A stretch of DNA of 64,000 nucleotides from Gigaspora rosea. Lineage: Eukaryota; Glomeromycota; Glomeromycetes; Diversisporales; Gigasporaceae. The stretch spans positions 255,081-319,080 of the forward strand of contig QKWP01000205.1 of assembly GCA_003550325.1 (NCBI GenBank), read 5' to 3'. Below the pieces are notes generated by a model. It did not search any database. It was not told where the DNA came from and worked only from the letters and a program-made list of their open reading frames with translations. Each line of letters opens with the position of its first letter. The stretch's first letter is position 1. Positions 1 to 12,685 of the stretch are shown piece by piece. The translations under genes were made by a program, and so were the position numbers.

Positions 1-1995
1 CAAGACATGAACACACTCTAACGATAGCTCCAACGACGCATTCTCAACGTGCACTTTAGCGAAGTACAAACCAAAATAAAAGAAAGAAGTGAATAATAAT
101 AAATAAACAACAAATAAAACAAGAAACTAAAACTTATCTTTAGTACAAAGTTCTAGTATCTCCGGGTTTCAACGATGTTAACAACTTTGTTCATCTTCTG
201 TTTTTCCATAATACCATTTTAAAGTGAAAAATTGAAGTTTTTGCAACTTTTCAATAAATTTTGGTACTTGTGCTGAAAATACGATAAGTAAAATATATAG
301 ATATATTAGATTTGAAGGGCACAACTTTTATATATAACAAAAAAAATTTAAAAAAAAAAACAAAAAAAAAGATTTATATCTTACAGTATGATCGCTATTT
401 GAAAAATGATTGGCTGATCATATTAGTCTAATACAGACAGTACTATAAAAAAATAATAATAAATAAATTTAATAAAAACTTAAATAAATAATAATAAAAA
501 AACATTAAAATGAAAAAACGATAAATAATAACTAGTGATGATCATGAATTGTGTCACCTGCGATATAATCACCTGATTCTATATATAAAAGCTCTTCTAG
601 CTATATCAAAAATAGCTCTTATCCTAACCCCAACCACAAGGTAAAAATTTTTTTTGTCTCTGGCCGCTTATAGCATTTGATTGTTTTGATTATATAGTGT
701 CAATTGGTTACACAAGATTTGGATATGGATCTGATTTCATGATATTTGTTTACTTTTTTTGGCCAATCAAAATTATATGTGATTATATCGAGGATGATAC
801 AATTCGAGATCATCACTGGGTTCACACGTCTTTGAAACTACCCAAATTTTTTTTACTTTTTTTTGATTTTTTATATAGTTATATATAACGTTATTTAACT
901 ATATGTATCTGATATATTAAATTTTTAACTTTTTACATTTTTTATATATCTATATGATATATTAAAATACAAATGTGTGTAACTGGTTGCTTTTTTCCGG
1001 ATCAGTCCGAATAATGAAAAATTCACGGAACGCGTAATACATATCTATCTAATATCAGATATATTAAAATACTGTAACAGTTATTTTTTCCAAATATTGG
1101 AATAAACAGATAAGACCGTCCAGAATATGCACAAATGTTGTTAACCAGCCAATCAAAATCGTTAATTTTCAAAAAAATTAAGTGACGAAACAAACAAAAT
1201 CAAAGAAATTTATTAAAATTTATGTTAAAATTCAAAGAAAATATCACAAAATATTATTTCATATAGAGAATTATATCTTTATTGATTTAGATAATTTTAA
1301 ACTATATTCTATATTATAACTATCGTTATTTAAAAATTTTAAAAAAATCTCTATATTCGATTCTACAGTATATCTAATAAACTTGAATGTTTCATAGTAC
1401 AGTACCATGTACTCTTATTCGGTTGAAGAGACCTTTAACTATTCGAAAATTTGCTCTACACATCATATTACATATTATACCTACATAAATCTCTTACCAC
1501 ATCCTAAAAACTCTTATAACAAAAAAAAAAAAAAATTAATATCTGTTATGTATATGTTTTTAACTTTTTTTAAAAAAAAAATCTATATAATGCATGCAAA
1601 AAAGATTCTACAATCTAAACTTTACACTTCTCTAAATCGATATTTTAACTAATATTCTCATAGTACGGCACGAAAACTTCAAGTTTTACTTAATACGCTT
1701 TATGGGTTCACAGAAGAGATAATCTACCCGAGCTTTTGAAAAAAGTATTGCTGTATTGTAAAACAAAAAAAACTTTAAATCAATTATGTAACGATCTACA
1801 AACTCGGGCACTCGGGACAGTCCTACCTCGAGTTAGGAACCTCGAGTCCGAATAACGAAAAACTTATGGAACTGGCTCGACCGAGCAAATGATTGGCAGA
1901 TACGTGCCGCGAAGCGGCACGTGTCTGCCAATCATTTGCTTGGTTGAGCCAAATTAATTTTTACCCGAAGTATTACGAGGGTTAACTGCTAGTAG
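1..1995. other. AT-rich flank, no gene recognised
   Basis: I see no supportable gene here; the short open frames at 697-888 and 1407-1652 lie in low-complexity A/T runs. Positions 850-965 match, in inverted orientation, the ~70-bp AT repeat at 27204-27395, so the palindrome may originally have reached this far and been interrupted by a ~1-kb insertion or rearrangement (966-1995). A 45-50 bp stretch from about 966 to 1015 recurs inverted near 36521-36570, marking a dispersed repeat. Confidence 0.6.
1874..1950. repeat. 77-bp near-perfect hairpin
   Basis: Two ~37-bp arms with only a few mismatches fold around a 3-base loop (GAA at 1911-1913); the stem tip is GTGCCGC/GCGGCAC. It is GC-rich compared with its surroundings. 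It could be a minimal fold-back transposon or a structured RNA stem. No protein-coding potential is seen. Confidence 0.75.
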
Positions 1996-2418
1996 TTATA
2001 TATAAACGCTATATATTAACTATATCTGATAATTAAATTTTTTATAAATAAAATATTATATGTACTTATCATACGTATATCATTTAACTTTATACTATAC
2101 GGTATAATACAATATGATACCCGGTATTATATTAGGCATTTTTATTATACCGGTATAATCGCAACCCTAATCAGCCGTGACAAATATTAGAATCTTTATA
2201 TAAAATATATTAATTTCCAACTGGACAATACTAATTCAATGCGTTGAATTTAGAAAATTATATACTACGACTTCGAGGTTGGATTTCAAAGCTTTTCTAT
2301 AGTCAAAAAGGTTTAAACATTTAACATTTTTCTCCTGCGCGAAACACATATACATAACTAGGAAAAAACAGGACCTAACACCTTGAATTGAAAATTGACA
2401 TATTACGGATTACCTGAT

Positions 2419-4779
2419 TCAGGATTGATCATTATCAAAGGTGGTAACATTTTCTTTTGGTGAAATAATGCTTTCATAATTTTCTGTATCTATTATATAT
2501 TCACGTAAAAACGTTTCTAAAGTATCAATACGACGTTGTAATTGTAACGATAACTCTTCATCAATATTCTCGTGTTTAAGACGATCAGGGTGACTGCTGA
2601 ATAAAGGAATGTCCAATGATTCTTTTAACTTTTTACTTGCTTGGCTACGGAGACAGCTTGATTGAATAAACCCAAAAGGCTGTAGTAAATTGGTGCCTGT
2701 AAGAAATAGTAAATGTTTATTTATTAATAAATGTCACGGCTGATGCTGAAATTTAGGATCCCATTTAAATCTATAATACCGACTAAAATTCACATATACT
2801 TTTTTACTAACAACACTAACCCTAAACCATAATCTAACCCTAAAAAACCCCCTCTAACAAAAGTCTCCAAAAAATTTTAAAATTTCATAATAAAATAGAT
2901 CAAAATTTCAGCATTAGCCGCGGCAATACATATAAAATAAGTGAAAATAGCTTTTTTTTGATGGATGGAGGCTTACCAAATAAGAATATATATATTGATG
3001 TTAACAGAGTCCATGCACCTCCGACTAAACCAAAAGATCTAAATAACTATAATTATCAAAGTTAATGGTATATGTATAATGATTTATACATTCTAACCTC
3101 GATATAAGAGCTAGGTGTTTGTTTCTATATATCAAGGTTTCGAATTGTGATACCCTACTATAATAAATCCATAATTTTAACTAGAAAATTCCTCGTTATA
3201 GTGGCTAATTTGGCTTATTGAGGTTCGTTATATCGAGGTTATACTGTATAAAGATTCGTGTCAGGAATAAAAGAAACTATTTACAGTTAAATTCCTGAAT
3301 GATAAATAGAATGGTAAATTTAATTTATAGTCGATAAAAATAATAAATATTAGAACTTTTAGTTTACAAATGACTTAATAATTTAAGTTAAATAGGCTAC
3401 CTTTGTTCAGTTGCTTTATGTAAATAGTAGTTTAGTGGAGAAATTATCAATGTACTATAGGAAGTACCATTTAAGTTTACTAAAATTTCTAAAAAATAAT
3501 AAATAAATAAACAACTCTATATTCAAAGTCGATCTTAGAGATTGTACCCGGGTAGACATTTTTATTACAAGGCTATAATAAATTACCCGGATAACCGGGT
3601 AATTTAATAGATACTTTCTTGACGGGTACAATCCAACGAGAAGTAGATAAATAAAACTTACGCGTATCTATGCTAATGTAATAATACTTATCAAGATGTG
3701 GAGTTATTCCGATCATATCTTTAAGTTTTTGTGGCCGTATTTTTTCTAGGAGGTTTCGTGTAAATTCTATATTTTGAATCTATAAATGTGAAAGCAAACT
3801 TTATGTTAAAAAGGATGCAAATAGCAAAACAATCTCGTTACGTACTTGTTGATTTGCCATAAGAAAACTAGGAGATAGATCATTAAAAGGTTCATCTTTG
3901 TAGTTTTTTGTTGTTGATGATGCGTCAAGCACTCCATTGCTTTTATATTGATCAGTTTCTAATTAACGACAATGAAAAAATTATATTAAATGAATTAAGG
4001 CAATACACAATTTGGGAACAAAATTTAGCAGGTGTTCATGTTTTACTAATAAAGTTACTGTATATTAGAATACAAGTATAGTAATAACTATCCCATATTC
4101 AAAGCACTATTAGCATTTTTACATTAGGTAAATTTTGACCAGGAATAAACGGCTAGAATAAATATTTTTGCTCATTATTTGGAACGTACCATTATCCAAA
4201 ATCAGAACGGTTATTATCTTGTTGTTAGGATTTTGAACTGTAATATTCATATATCCAATGCCGCCTTCTTGTGAACTAAAGGGCACAAAAGATTCATTCG
4301 ATGTAAAATAGCCATTATACTTTCCGTCGATTTCCAAAAGTTGTGGTTGTTTTACATATTCGTCACATGGTCTTTGATCATTTACTGGTGTAGGTACGAG
4401 CAAAATGAAACTAAATATATACTAAATAAACAATAAATATATATGATAACAAACATATGCATACATATAAAGGTACATGAAATGCTAAACGAATCGCCGG
4501 CAGCAAAAATCATATCTATAATTATGATTAAAATTTTGATGACTAAACAATTATAATTGCTGTATTACCATGACAACTCCACATACCAGGAATTGGTAGA
4601 GAGCTTACTCTCTCAAGGCTTAATTTTGTAGTTGGAACATCATTATGCACTTCACTAATTAACAAGATAATATATGCTGCTAGACATAACAATAATATAA
4701 TTATTGCAAAAACTCGTAGGTTTGTAATATTTTTGTTTTCAGTTTTTCGGTATTTTTTGCATAAATTTTTAAGATTCAT
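2419..4779 (-). CDS. Single-pass membrane protein, unknown family (spliced, left-arm copy)
   Basis: Five exons on the minus strand fit GT-AG introns with consistent phases: 4779-4569, about 4384-4190, 3958-3846, 3779-3662 and 2696-2419 (stop TGA). The conceptual product is about 304 residues: a basic N-terminus, one hydrophobic segment (VFAIIILLLCLAAYIILLI, residues ~23-41), a short PIPGMWSC motif, a Cys- and Asn-containing presumably outside domain, and an acidic coiled-coil-like C-terminus (LSLQLQRRIDTLETFLREY). Compared with the right arm, this copy lacks 4 bases (AGTA) that formed the original exon 2 acceptor; the CACCAG 12 bases downstream keeps the frame and drops four residues. An open frame starting at an ATG at 4997 may be an upstream exon, but its junction could not be resolved. 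Function is unknown; I do not recognise the family. Confidence 0.6.
3089..3246. mobile_element. 158-bp TA-flanked MITE (Tc1/mariner or pogo type), left arm
   Basis: Inverted ends CATTCTAACCTCGATATAAG and (reverse complement of the other end) CAGTATAACCTCGATATAAC are flanked by TA on both sides (3087-3088, 3247-3248). It sits in the last intron of the membrane-protein gene. The TA duplication and CAGT-type ends fit the Tc1/mariner/pogo superfamily. The right-arm copy (25411-25896) is interrupted by a second element. Confidence 0.75.
3540..3633. repeat. 94-bp fold-back in intron (left arm)
   Basis: Ends GATTGTACCCGGGTAGA and the complementary GACGGGTACAATC enclose a second inner inverted pair (AATTACCCGG / CCGGGTAATT). 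It is in the last intron of the membrane-protein gene; its twin is 25023-25116. It looks like a miniature inverted-repeat element. Confidence 0.55.
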
Positions 4780-5066
4780 TTGATTTCTGTGGATAATGAT
4801 TTTGTGGATCTATAAAATTAGTATAATCGCAAATCAGTCTAGCTCTAGATTTGGAATTATTTATACATTATATAAAATGACGATAATTCTAAATGGATAT
4901 CTTCCGGCGATGCTCGTGTCGGCCTACCACTAAGATAAAAGTCACTTTTTCGCTCAAATATGCGTACTGAGTGCTTGTTCTTTTTGACAGTCCTCATTTC
5001 TATTAGTCTCAATCATTCACATTGCTAATTAATGAAGACAAAGCCACCTCTGGCTTTCACACCTAC

Positions 5067-5195
5067 TCTATAAGAAATATGTACCGAATCGGCACGGGCT
5101 TTTGTGGCACGGGTCAAGATCCGATTTGTTCGGGTATGGTCCGAGTTGGACGGATTCAGTGGACCGTGTGAGACCGTATGTCCGTGCCAATTAGA
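5067..5195. repeat. Partial copy of the CCCTATAAG element end
   Basis: The sequence begins CTCTATAAGAAATATGTACC and continues with GGCACGGG-rich DNA like the ends of the elements at 5871 and 7098, but no opposite end was found nearby. It is probably a truncated member. The right-arm counterpart was split by the solo LTR at 22331-23322. Confidence 0.5.
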
Positions 5196-5870
5196 CCCAT
5201 ACATCCTAAAATAAAATTCTACAATAACCTAAACCCATTATAATCTTAATTTAGCATACCAATAACACGTAACGTTCTACTCTGCATCTGGCTAATAACG
5301 ATAAGTCACCACATAAAATTCAAATGGTTCTTATTCCGTCCGATTCATTCTTAAAATAGCCTGATTATATTACAATATATTACGATAGTAAGTGTGAGAC
5401 TTCAAATTTAATTAGCTGGCTCAGCCCACAAATATAGTCAGGGCCAAGCCCAGTAAGCGATAAACTTGGAACTCGGTGAATGGCAGATTTTCCCTAATGA
5501 TACAAACGGCTTGTTCTATTCTGTTAACGCTGAGCTTTCTTTGATCTGAGCCGCTTTTTAGCTGTGCCGATTTTTAGCCAAGCTTTTCAAAAATCGTCCA
5601 ACGTGTATCTATTTTGTTATCATTTTTGTAAAATAAATTCAATTACATTAGCGTTAACACATATAGAATATTTCCGCAATTGATAATGTAGAAACTTATA
5701 TAATCATATTTAAAAATCTTAAAAAAAATTTTTTAATGCGAAAATTAAAGATAAAAAACATTATTTTTAGAACTTTTTGTATGATGATCTTTAAATTGCT
5801 ACGAAAATATTATTATAGTAAAAATGTCGCTTACGGCTCTAAATCAGCCGTTAATTAGCCGGGCCATTAG

Positions 5871-6430
5871 CCCTATAAGAAAAATGTACCGGATCGGCAT
5901 GGGTTGGTTTCGGATATGCACGGGTCAAGATCCGGATTTGTACCGAGTTAGTACGGATTAAGTGGACCACATGCCCGTGCCAATAGACCGTAAATGGTTC
6001 GGGTTTTGCAGCAGTTTACTAGTCGAATCGGCACGGGTTTTGATACGTACCACCGCGATAACAAATACAAACATGTGGATTAATGATTAAAACATAAATT
6101 TACATTAGTAATCAATACAATATGGACAAAATAACTGCATATTAAGTAAAATTTTGTCAGGAATTTTTTTGTTAAGGTAATCAGAGCAGCTTCATCAGTG
6201 AGATATTGCACTTTTTTAAAAAAATCATTTATTGATCCGAAAAACGAGCCAACACGTGTCACGTGTGCAACGTACACATACGTGTCGTCTGAACGTGCCG
6301 TTCAGTATGACGTGATATAACGTGCTACCCTTTTTTACCGTGCCATTCCGTAAGACGTGCCTGTGCGTGCTACACGATCCGTACCATTTCGTGCATTCCC
6401 GGAACCAACCCGTACCAAACACTTATAGGG
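5871..6430. mobile_element. 560-bp terminal-inverted-repeat element, CCCTATAAG family (left arm)
   Basis: It starts CCCTATAAGAAAAATGTACC and ends CTTATAGGG, with long GGCACGG-rich subterminal sequence that is partly self-complementary. The twin in the right arm is 21080-21641. No clear target duplication was found (GCCATTAG versus TTGTCAGC), so the superfamily is unknown. Small open frames within it are not credible genes. Confidence 0.6.
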
Positions 6431-7097
6431 TTGTCAGCCTAACTACTAATTAGCTCGACTAAGCTAGTGGTCGTACCCTAAGGTATTGTAACCGGTTAAC
6501 CGTCAGATTACCCAGATAACCGGATGATAAAATTGATTAACGGATAAATAATTAGATATCCGGTTAACCTAAAAGATAACTTAAGAAATGGGTGCGCCAA
6601 ATTAATATCCGCATCATTGCTGATACCCATCCTTACATCGCGTCCAATTTAATCCTAATACATATACGTAGATCATTAATTTTTAATTGGTACGCATATC
6701 GTTTACCGTTACATCCTAATGTGTTTAAGAATTGCTTAGTTTATAAATTTGATGAATATTTATACATCATGTAATAAAGTCCAAAGCATAGTGAGTTTAG
6801 TTAGCATCACTAGTCATGATAGAATGAATTTCAGTTGGTTATATAAATCATGCAGAATGTTAATAAATTAATAGAACATGACAGAGTTTATTGTCAGAAG
6901 CATAGCAGAAGAACTAGTATATCGATATGAAGTATTTCTTAATTAATTCTGTAATTATGATTGGCTGATAGCCATGCATTGATCTTACCCGAATATAATC
7001 TAGGATATAACCGGCAACCTCTTACCTCAATAGGATATAAAACCGGTTATTGGATTTTATTAAAGGTTATAACCTTTCGGGTAAAAGGTTAACCGGC
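6431..7097. other. Spacer with GGTTAACCGG-rich motifs, no gene
   Basis: The spacer between two CCCTATAAG elements is rich in GGTTAACCGG-like words at both edges (6490-6575 and 6990-7096), suggesting an older inverted-repeat element. A 60-codon open frame (6592-6774) is identical in both arms (20736-20918 on the other strand), but lacks coding features I can recognise. Confidence 0.4.
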
Positions 7098-7676
7098 CCC
7101 ATAAGAAAAGTGGTACGGGTTGGTTCCGGGAATGCACGAAATGGCACGGATCATGTGGACGAGGGGTGTACGTTATATCACGTCATACGGAACGGCACTT
7201 TCAGGTGGCACGTATGTGTACGTTGCACATGTGTTGGCTCGTGATACGTGTTCGTTTCGCGGAGAGCGAAAGACCAATAAATGATTTTTTTTAAAAAAAA
7301 GTGCAATATCTCATAATTTCACTGATGAAGCTGCTCTGAATCTTAACAAAAAAAACCCCTCATAAAATTTTACTTCATATGCAGTTAGTTTGTTTGTAAT
7401 ATATTGATTACTAATGTAAATTTTATGTTTTAATCTTTAATTCACATGCTTGTATTTGTTATCGCGGTGGTACGTGAATTTACGTATCATTACCCGTGCC
7501 AAATCCCGTGCCGATTCGACTAGTAAACTGCTGCAAAACCCGAGCCATTTACGGTCAAATTGGCACGGGCATACGGTCTCACACGGTCCACCGAATCCGC
7601 ACCAACTCGGACCATACCCGGATCTTGACTCGTGCCACAAAGGCCCGTGCCTATCCGGTACATTTTTCTTATAGGG
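7098..7676. mobile_element. 579-bp terminal-inverted-repeat element, CCCTATAAG family (left arm)
   Basis: Second member of the family: it begins CCCATAAGAAAAGTGGTACG and ends with the complement of CCCTATAAGAAAAATGTACC. Subterminal GGCACGG repeats dominate both halves. The twin is 19783-20412. The interior is AT-rich and non-coding. Confidence 0.6.
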
Positions 7677-8806
7677 CGGACACGTCCACTAGACTAAGCC
7701 CACCGGCATTCGTCAAAGCAGGGCTGTTTTGTATAATAAATATGAGTAATATACGGGTTAGTATCTTTTAATCATCGCGGTACGGTAAATACGTATTTAT
7801 AAACGGGCAGTAAAGCCGCTCATACTCTTATAACTTCATTTGTTTTTCCCATTCCCATAAAAAGTCCTGAAATTAGTGACAAACTAAAAAGCCAGGTAGG
7901 TTTTAAATTGATTACTAATAAATTTGTAAAGTAAAATCACGTGTCACATATAAATTACTACCCAAAATTAGTACATATGGACTACGCATATTTCAGTTTC
8001 AAAGAAAAAATTTAATCAAATGTCATTTGCAAATTTTTATGTCGGAACTTCTCGAAAAGGATAAAAGAATTCTATGCTAGTGCTAAATAAATATTTAAGC
8101 CGATATATTGTTCAACGGACATTAATAAATAATTTTTCATTTTCTCATCTTCTTGATCAATTATATTTTCGCACAGTCAATCTCAATGTCATTCAAGTTT
8201 TTTTATTCTATTCTAATTTTTAATCTGATCGTTTTTGTGGTAATCATGAATATGCTTGAAATTGTGAATTCACTTGCAGTACCTAAACTAAGTTTGTAAT
8301 TCCTTTTTTAAGTTTAAATTTTTATTGTGTGAATCTTTATTTCGGTTTATATTTTGGTAAATTGGTAGATGAAAGAGAAGATGAAGCATCATGTGTAACG
8401 AGTGAGTATAAGTTTTCATTTAACTATAGTTTATATGCGCCGAATGAGGTATTTACACGTTATTAACACACTAAATTATTAGAGTGTAAGTATTGCTATT
8501 TATTTTCAAATATTTTATTTATAGTTTATTTATGGGCTTAATTCATACTTTATTTATTAGGCGGTACGTTATATCAATATGTATAGCTAATAACTGATGT
8601 AATCATCACCGGTCATATACTCCAGATCAGAATCTTTCTGATTCAGAATCAGACTGTTACAGGTAGAAACTTTTGCTTGAAATCTATCAATTTCAAATTT
8701 TCCTGATAAATTTCTAACACTAATTTTTTATTACAGACAAATTCTATCAAAATTATTCCCGACCATAAATCTAAATACAGTATTAGTTTTTCAAATAAAT
8801 ATATTA

Positions 8807-8955
8807 CAGTCGACTCTCTTTATAATGAGCTGACGGTCCTTACAATAAAAATCTTAAAGTTCCTTATAGGTAATTTACTATGTTTCTATAGCGAACTCTA
8901 AATTTTTTTTTAAATTTCGTTGTAGAGTGGTTCATTATAAAAGGTGAGTTGACTA
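8807..8955. mobile_element. 149-bp TA-flanked MITE (left arm)
   Basis: Ends CAGTCGACTCTCTTTATAAT and (reverse complement) TAGTCAACTCACCTTTTATA are flanked by TA. The right-arm copy is 18480-18628 with a single-base change in one end. A second hairpin built on AGATGTTGG / CCAACATCT follows at about 8957-9034. Both look like non-autonomous Tc1/mariner-type elements. Confidence 0.65.
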
Positions 8956-9034
8956 TAGATGTTGGGAATGGAAATTATAAAAACACTTATTAATCATTTT
9001 CATTATTAATTTCCATTTTCTACCAACATCTCTA

Positions 9035-9867
9035 TAGAGTTGACTATGTGCAACCATGTGATGATTACCTTGGTTATTTAAGTAAAATCTTTAATTTAGA
9101 TATAATTTTGTTTTTATAATTATAGGAAGTAAGTATAAAATTTATAAATTTGTAATTTTTTTGAAGGTTATTTGTAATTTACTATATACTTATTGAATTA
9201 CTAGTTGGTAAGTTGACTTTTAAAATATATAAATATTTATATAAATTGGTAATATTTATATTTAGATGTTTAAATTGCTAGACAAATGTATGTATAGGTT
9301 TTGTTTTGTTTGCAATAATATTGTTTATAATTTAATTAATTCTTGTTTATAATTTATTTAATGTCATTTTTGAATTTTAGCCCCATTTATGGGCTTAATT
9401 CAGAAATAAGATTCGGTGCCTAAATTACTTAGTAATCGATAATATATCGACTAAAAATTATTGCACCCCATTTTTACGTGTTATTGTTGATAAAAAAAAT
9501 TATTTTCTTAAAAGTAATGATGTGATCTGTAAACTTATAGTTAATAGAAATTGTGCTTTACATAAATTTTAAACAGAACTATGGAAACTGTTATTGGGTA
9601 GTTCATGAGTTAATAACTTATTTTCTTAATTATATATGTTGTATGTGGGAATGGAATCATAATAGGTTCGGAATTCACTTAGATTAGAATGGAATAATTG
9701 TACTAAAAATCCCAACCTTAAACTTAAAAAATTCCAGATCAACTTAAATCTGTTCCCATTTATGATATATATACTGTATTGAAATATCAATTAAATTTAT
9801 GTATATTAATAAATTGTTATTAAACTTTTAATTGAACTTTAATTGCTAATTCGTCTAAGATGGTGTG
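9035..9867. other. AT-rich arm sequence, no gene
   Basis: I see nothing coding. This stretch matters because positions ~9189-9722 are the inverted counterpart of the assembly gap at 17880-18246, predicting about 534 bases where 367 Ns are given. Confidence 0.6.
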
Positions 9868-10557
9868 TATCTAATCAATCTAATTCTTCCAGATATTGAA
9901 TTTTTTTTAAAAAAATTTTTTGACGCTTCCCCTTCTTTTTGCTGTAGGCTCCATATGCAAAATTACTATTAAATTCATTATAATTATAAAATCTTTATTT
10001 TCTCCATAGTTAACTATTTTTACTAAGCTAATATACTTTATTAAAATTGGTTTAGTAAATATTTATATCTTATATTGTATATATTATAATGTTTGATAAA
10101 AAAAATTTAATTGCTAATTGTCTAGGGTATTCATATGGCAAATTAATATTAAATTTATTATTATTTTAAACAACCAATATTTGCTGAACTTTAGAAAACT
10201 GCAACTAAATAATTAACTATAGTGTTGTTAAAAGTAATACTATCACTGAATCAAATTTTTTTGATTATATTAAAATTAATCTGTTAAGGCTAAAGATCCT
10301 GTTTATTGTAATCTTTTCAAGTTTCGAAATATTACATTATTGGACTTTCAATAATTTATAATTACATCGTTATGCTTGTTACATTATACAATCTCTATAG
10401 ATCAGTCTAGACCTCTGGCAGACATTATACGAATATAAACAAAAATACCAATTCTGCTACCAAAACAAACACAACCTTCTTTGCCACAATTAGTTACCTT
10501 CACCCAATAGTCATACTACTAGCAACACCATAAAACCTATCTTATCTAAACCTAATA

Positions 10558-10564
10558 TACCGTG
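10558..10564. other. Centre of the palindrome (7-bp spacer)
   Basis: The inner ends read CCTAATA / TATTAGG with TACCGTG between them. The innermost ~700 bp of each arm differ by only a few transitions (for example two within ~30 bp near 9965/11155). A spacer this short is expected for hairpin-type or template-switch inverted duplications, and also for read-level chimeras, so it is the key junction to verify. Confidence 0.9.
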
Positions 10565-11262
10565 TATTAGGTTTAGATAAGATAGGTTTTATGGTGTTGC
10601 TAGTAGTATGACTATTGGGTGAAGGTAACTAATTGTGGCAAAGAAGGTTGTGTTTGTTTTGGTAGCAGAATTGGTATTTTTGTTTATATTCGTATAATGT
10701 CTGCCAGAGGTCTAGACTGATCTATAGAGATTGTATAATGTAACAAGCATAACGATGTAATTATAAATTATTGAAAGTCCAATAATGTAATATTTCGAAA
10801 CTTGAAAAGATTACAATAAACAGGATCTTTAGCCTTAACAGATTAATTTTAATATAATCAAAAAAATTTGATTCAGTGATAGTATTACTTTTAACAACAC
10901 TATAGTTAATTATTTAGTTGCAGTTTTCTAAAGTTCAGCAAATATTGGTTGTTTAAAATAATAATAAATTTAATATTAATTTGCCATATGAATACCCTAG
11001 ACAATTAGCAATTAAATTTTTTTTATCAAACATTATAATATATACAATATAAGATATAAATATTTACTAAACCAATTTTAATAAAGTATATTAGCTTAGT
11101 AAAAATAGTTAACTATGGAGAAAATAAAGATTTTATAATTATAATGAATTTAATAATAACTTTGCATATGGAGCCTACAGCAAAAAGAAGGGGAAGCGTC
11201 AAAAAATTTTTTTAAAAAAAATTCAATATCTGGAAGAATTAGATTGATTAGATACTAACCAT

Positions 11263-11812
11263 TGTTATGGGGTAAATTGTACGAACTTTATGAATTTAAT
11301 TTTAAAAGATGATAAAAGGCAGCTCGCCAGAGACGTGACTTGGTGATTTAACACGATTTATAATGAAAAGTGGAATTTTGGGTGTTATATAATTTATTTA
11401 TTAGCTGGGTATTGTTACTAATCCGAAGATTACCCCCAAGAAGAGACCAAATATCCTTCTTTTATACTTTACAAAAATTATGGGAATCACTAATCTCAGA
11501 ATTTAGAAGATTATTAAAAACTACGAGTCTAAAATCGTACGATATCCTATCTACGATGTTATCATAATCTTATTATTATACTTGAGGTTGAGAGGTTTCT
11601 AATTCATTACGCCGTACGCCGAGTCCCGAGCCCGCCTGATCGATTATGCACGATTCATTTTATGCATGATCGATTGGGAATTGCCGATATCCCTTATCGA
11701 TCTTAATTGTCTATTATGCATTGTCACTCAATGCATATTATCATATGAAATGTGGCGTAGTATTCGGATTAATGATCATCCGTTATGGAGATATCACGTT
11801 TACCCCGTGACA
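11263..11812 (-). repeat. 3' LTR of the gypsy element
   Basis: 550 bp, begins TGTTATGGGG and ends GTGACA on the plus strand, the usual TG...CA boundaries. A purine-rich tract (TAAGTGTGGGCGAG on the minus strand, 11813-11826) abuts it and is the probable polypurine tract. Confidence 0.9.
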
Positions 11813-11947
11813 CTCGCCCACACTTATTTTATGCGTCCCATGCATAAACTTCACTTAACTATCTACACTACTATTATTATGCTACTATACTAAAAAAATT
11901 TATTATTATTATTAATTAAATGGAATCTTATCTACTATGATATCGTT

Positions 11948-12190
11948 TTAGGAAACACGATTTATAGGAGTTTTGATGATATTTCCATCGGTAGTTTGAA
12001 GTTTAAAGACTCCTTTTGTTAGAGCCTTATGAACAATAAATGGTCCCTTCCATTTAGGGTAAAGTTTATGGCTTTTTGAATTTTCTTGAGAAGCCTTATA
12101 AACTAAAACTTTATCACCCTTTTTTAGGTCATCCAATGGCTGAAGTTGTCGATCATATCTAATCTTGGATAACTCTTGAGCATTTTCCAC
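11948..12190 (-). pseudogene. Gypsy integrase C-terminal (GPY/F-type) region
   Basis: The translated segment contains KGDKVLVYK and KLYPKWKGPFIVHK, the chromatin/DNA-binding GPY/F-like module typical of the end of Ty3/gypsy integrases. It is separated from the catalytic core by a stop codon at the boundary (12191) but otherwise continues it in the same order. It ends about 130 bp before the LTR. Confidence 0.8.
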
Positions 12191-12685
12191 TCATTCTACT
12201 GCGGCAGTTCTAGATTGCGGTACAACTTTTATCAAGTCGAATAGCCGCTGTAAAAATGTTCCTTCTAACAATTCCTTCAATTCACTCGGATGAATCGGAA
12301 GCCGTGCCTCCCTTCCATATACTAGATAAAAAGGTATCATCTTTGTGGTATCTTGTTTGGCCGTCCGATATGCGAATAAAATGGACGAAATTAGTAGATC
12401 CCAATCTTGTACGTTGGTTATTGGTTTGGCTATGAACTCACAAAGAGTCTTATTAAACCGTTCAACCAACCCGTTTGTTTGAGGGTGATACGGTGTTGAG
12501 TAGTGATGATCGATTTTAAATCTCTTTAGGAATTCATCCATTAGTGAATTTCTAAAATGTGTGCCTCGATCAGACAATAAATACTGTGGGCACCCATGTC
12601 TACACACAACCTCCTCGTAAATAAAATTGGCTACCTCGTTGGCATTGGCATTTTCGATAGCCTTAGCCTCTGGCCATTTCATCAT
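12191..12685 (-). pseudogene. Gypsy integrase catalytic core
   Basis: Retroviral-type integrase core: the second catalytic Asp lies in LLSDRGTHF and the Glu in TNGLVERFNKT, with HHYSTPYHPQ between them. The first Asp falls just upstream in IGIDIVGPL, read in the continuing frame near 12745. The core would insert the element cDNA. Upstream stops cut it off from the zinc-binding part, so a full polyprotein cannot be made. Confidence 0.88.

Larger units (their letters stand above)
1996..10557. repeat. Left arm of giant palindrome
   Basis: This 8.56-kb block is the reverse complement of the right arm (10565-27203) once arm-specific insertions are set aside. The match was followed by eye through the membrane-protein exons, the small MITEs and the inner 700 bp. 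Scattered transitions and small indels separate the arms. The outer end at about 1996 is where the two sequences stop matching, inside the AT-rich repeat with the word AGCGTTTATATATAACT. The left arm holds the uninterrupted version of five insertion sites found in the right arm. Confidence 0.92.

Noticed and set aside
4809..4920. A U12-type AT-AC intron (ATATCC start) in the left-arm membrane gene
   Set aside because: The donor-like ATATCCAT is suggestive, but removing an AT-AC intron puts the next exon in a frame that stops quickly; the 87-bp difference is better explained by ATCCA microhomology.
6080..7771. Several 60-90 codon frames such as those at 6225-6422, 7050-7244 and 7496-7771
   Set aside because: They lie in GGCACGG-rich inverted-repeat element ends; both strands are open and no domain is seen.
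11370..11893. Open frames in and beside the left LTR
   Set aside because: LTR and untranslated sequence; repeated in the other LTR with disruptions.
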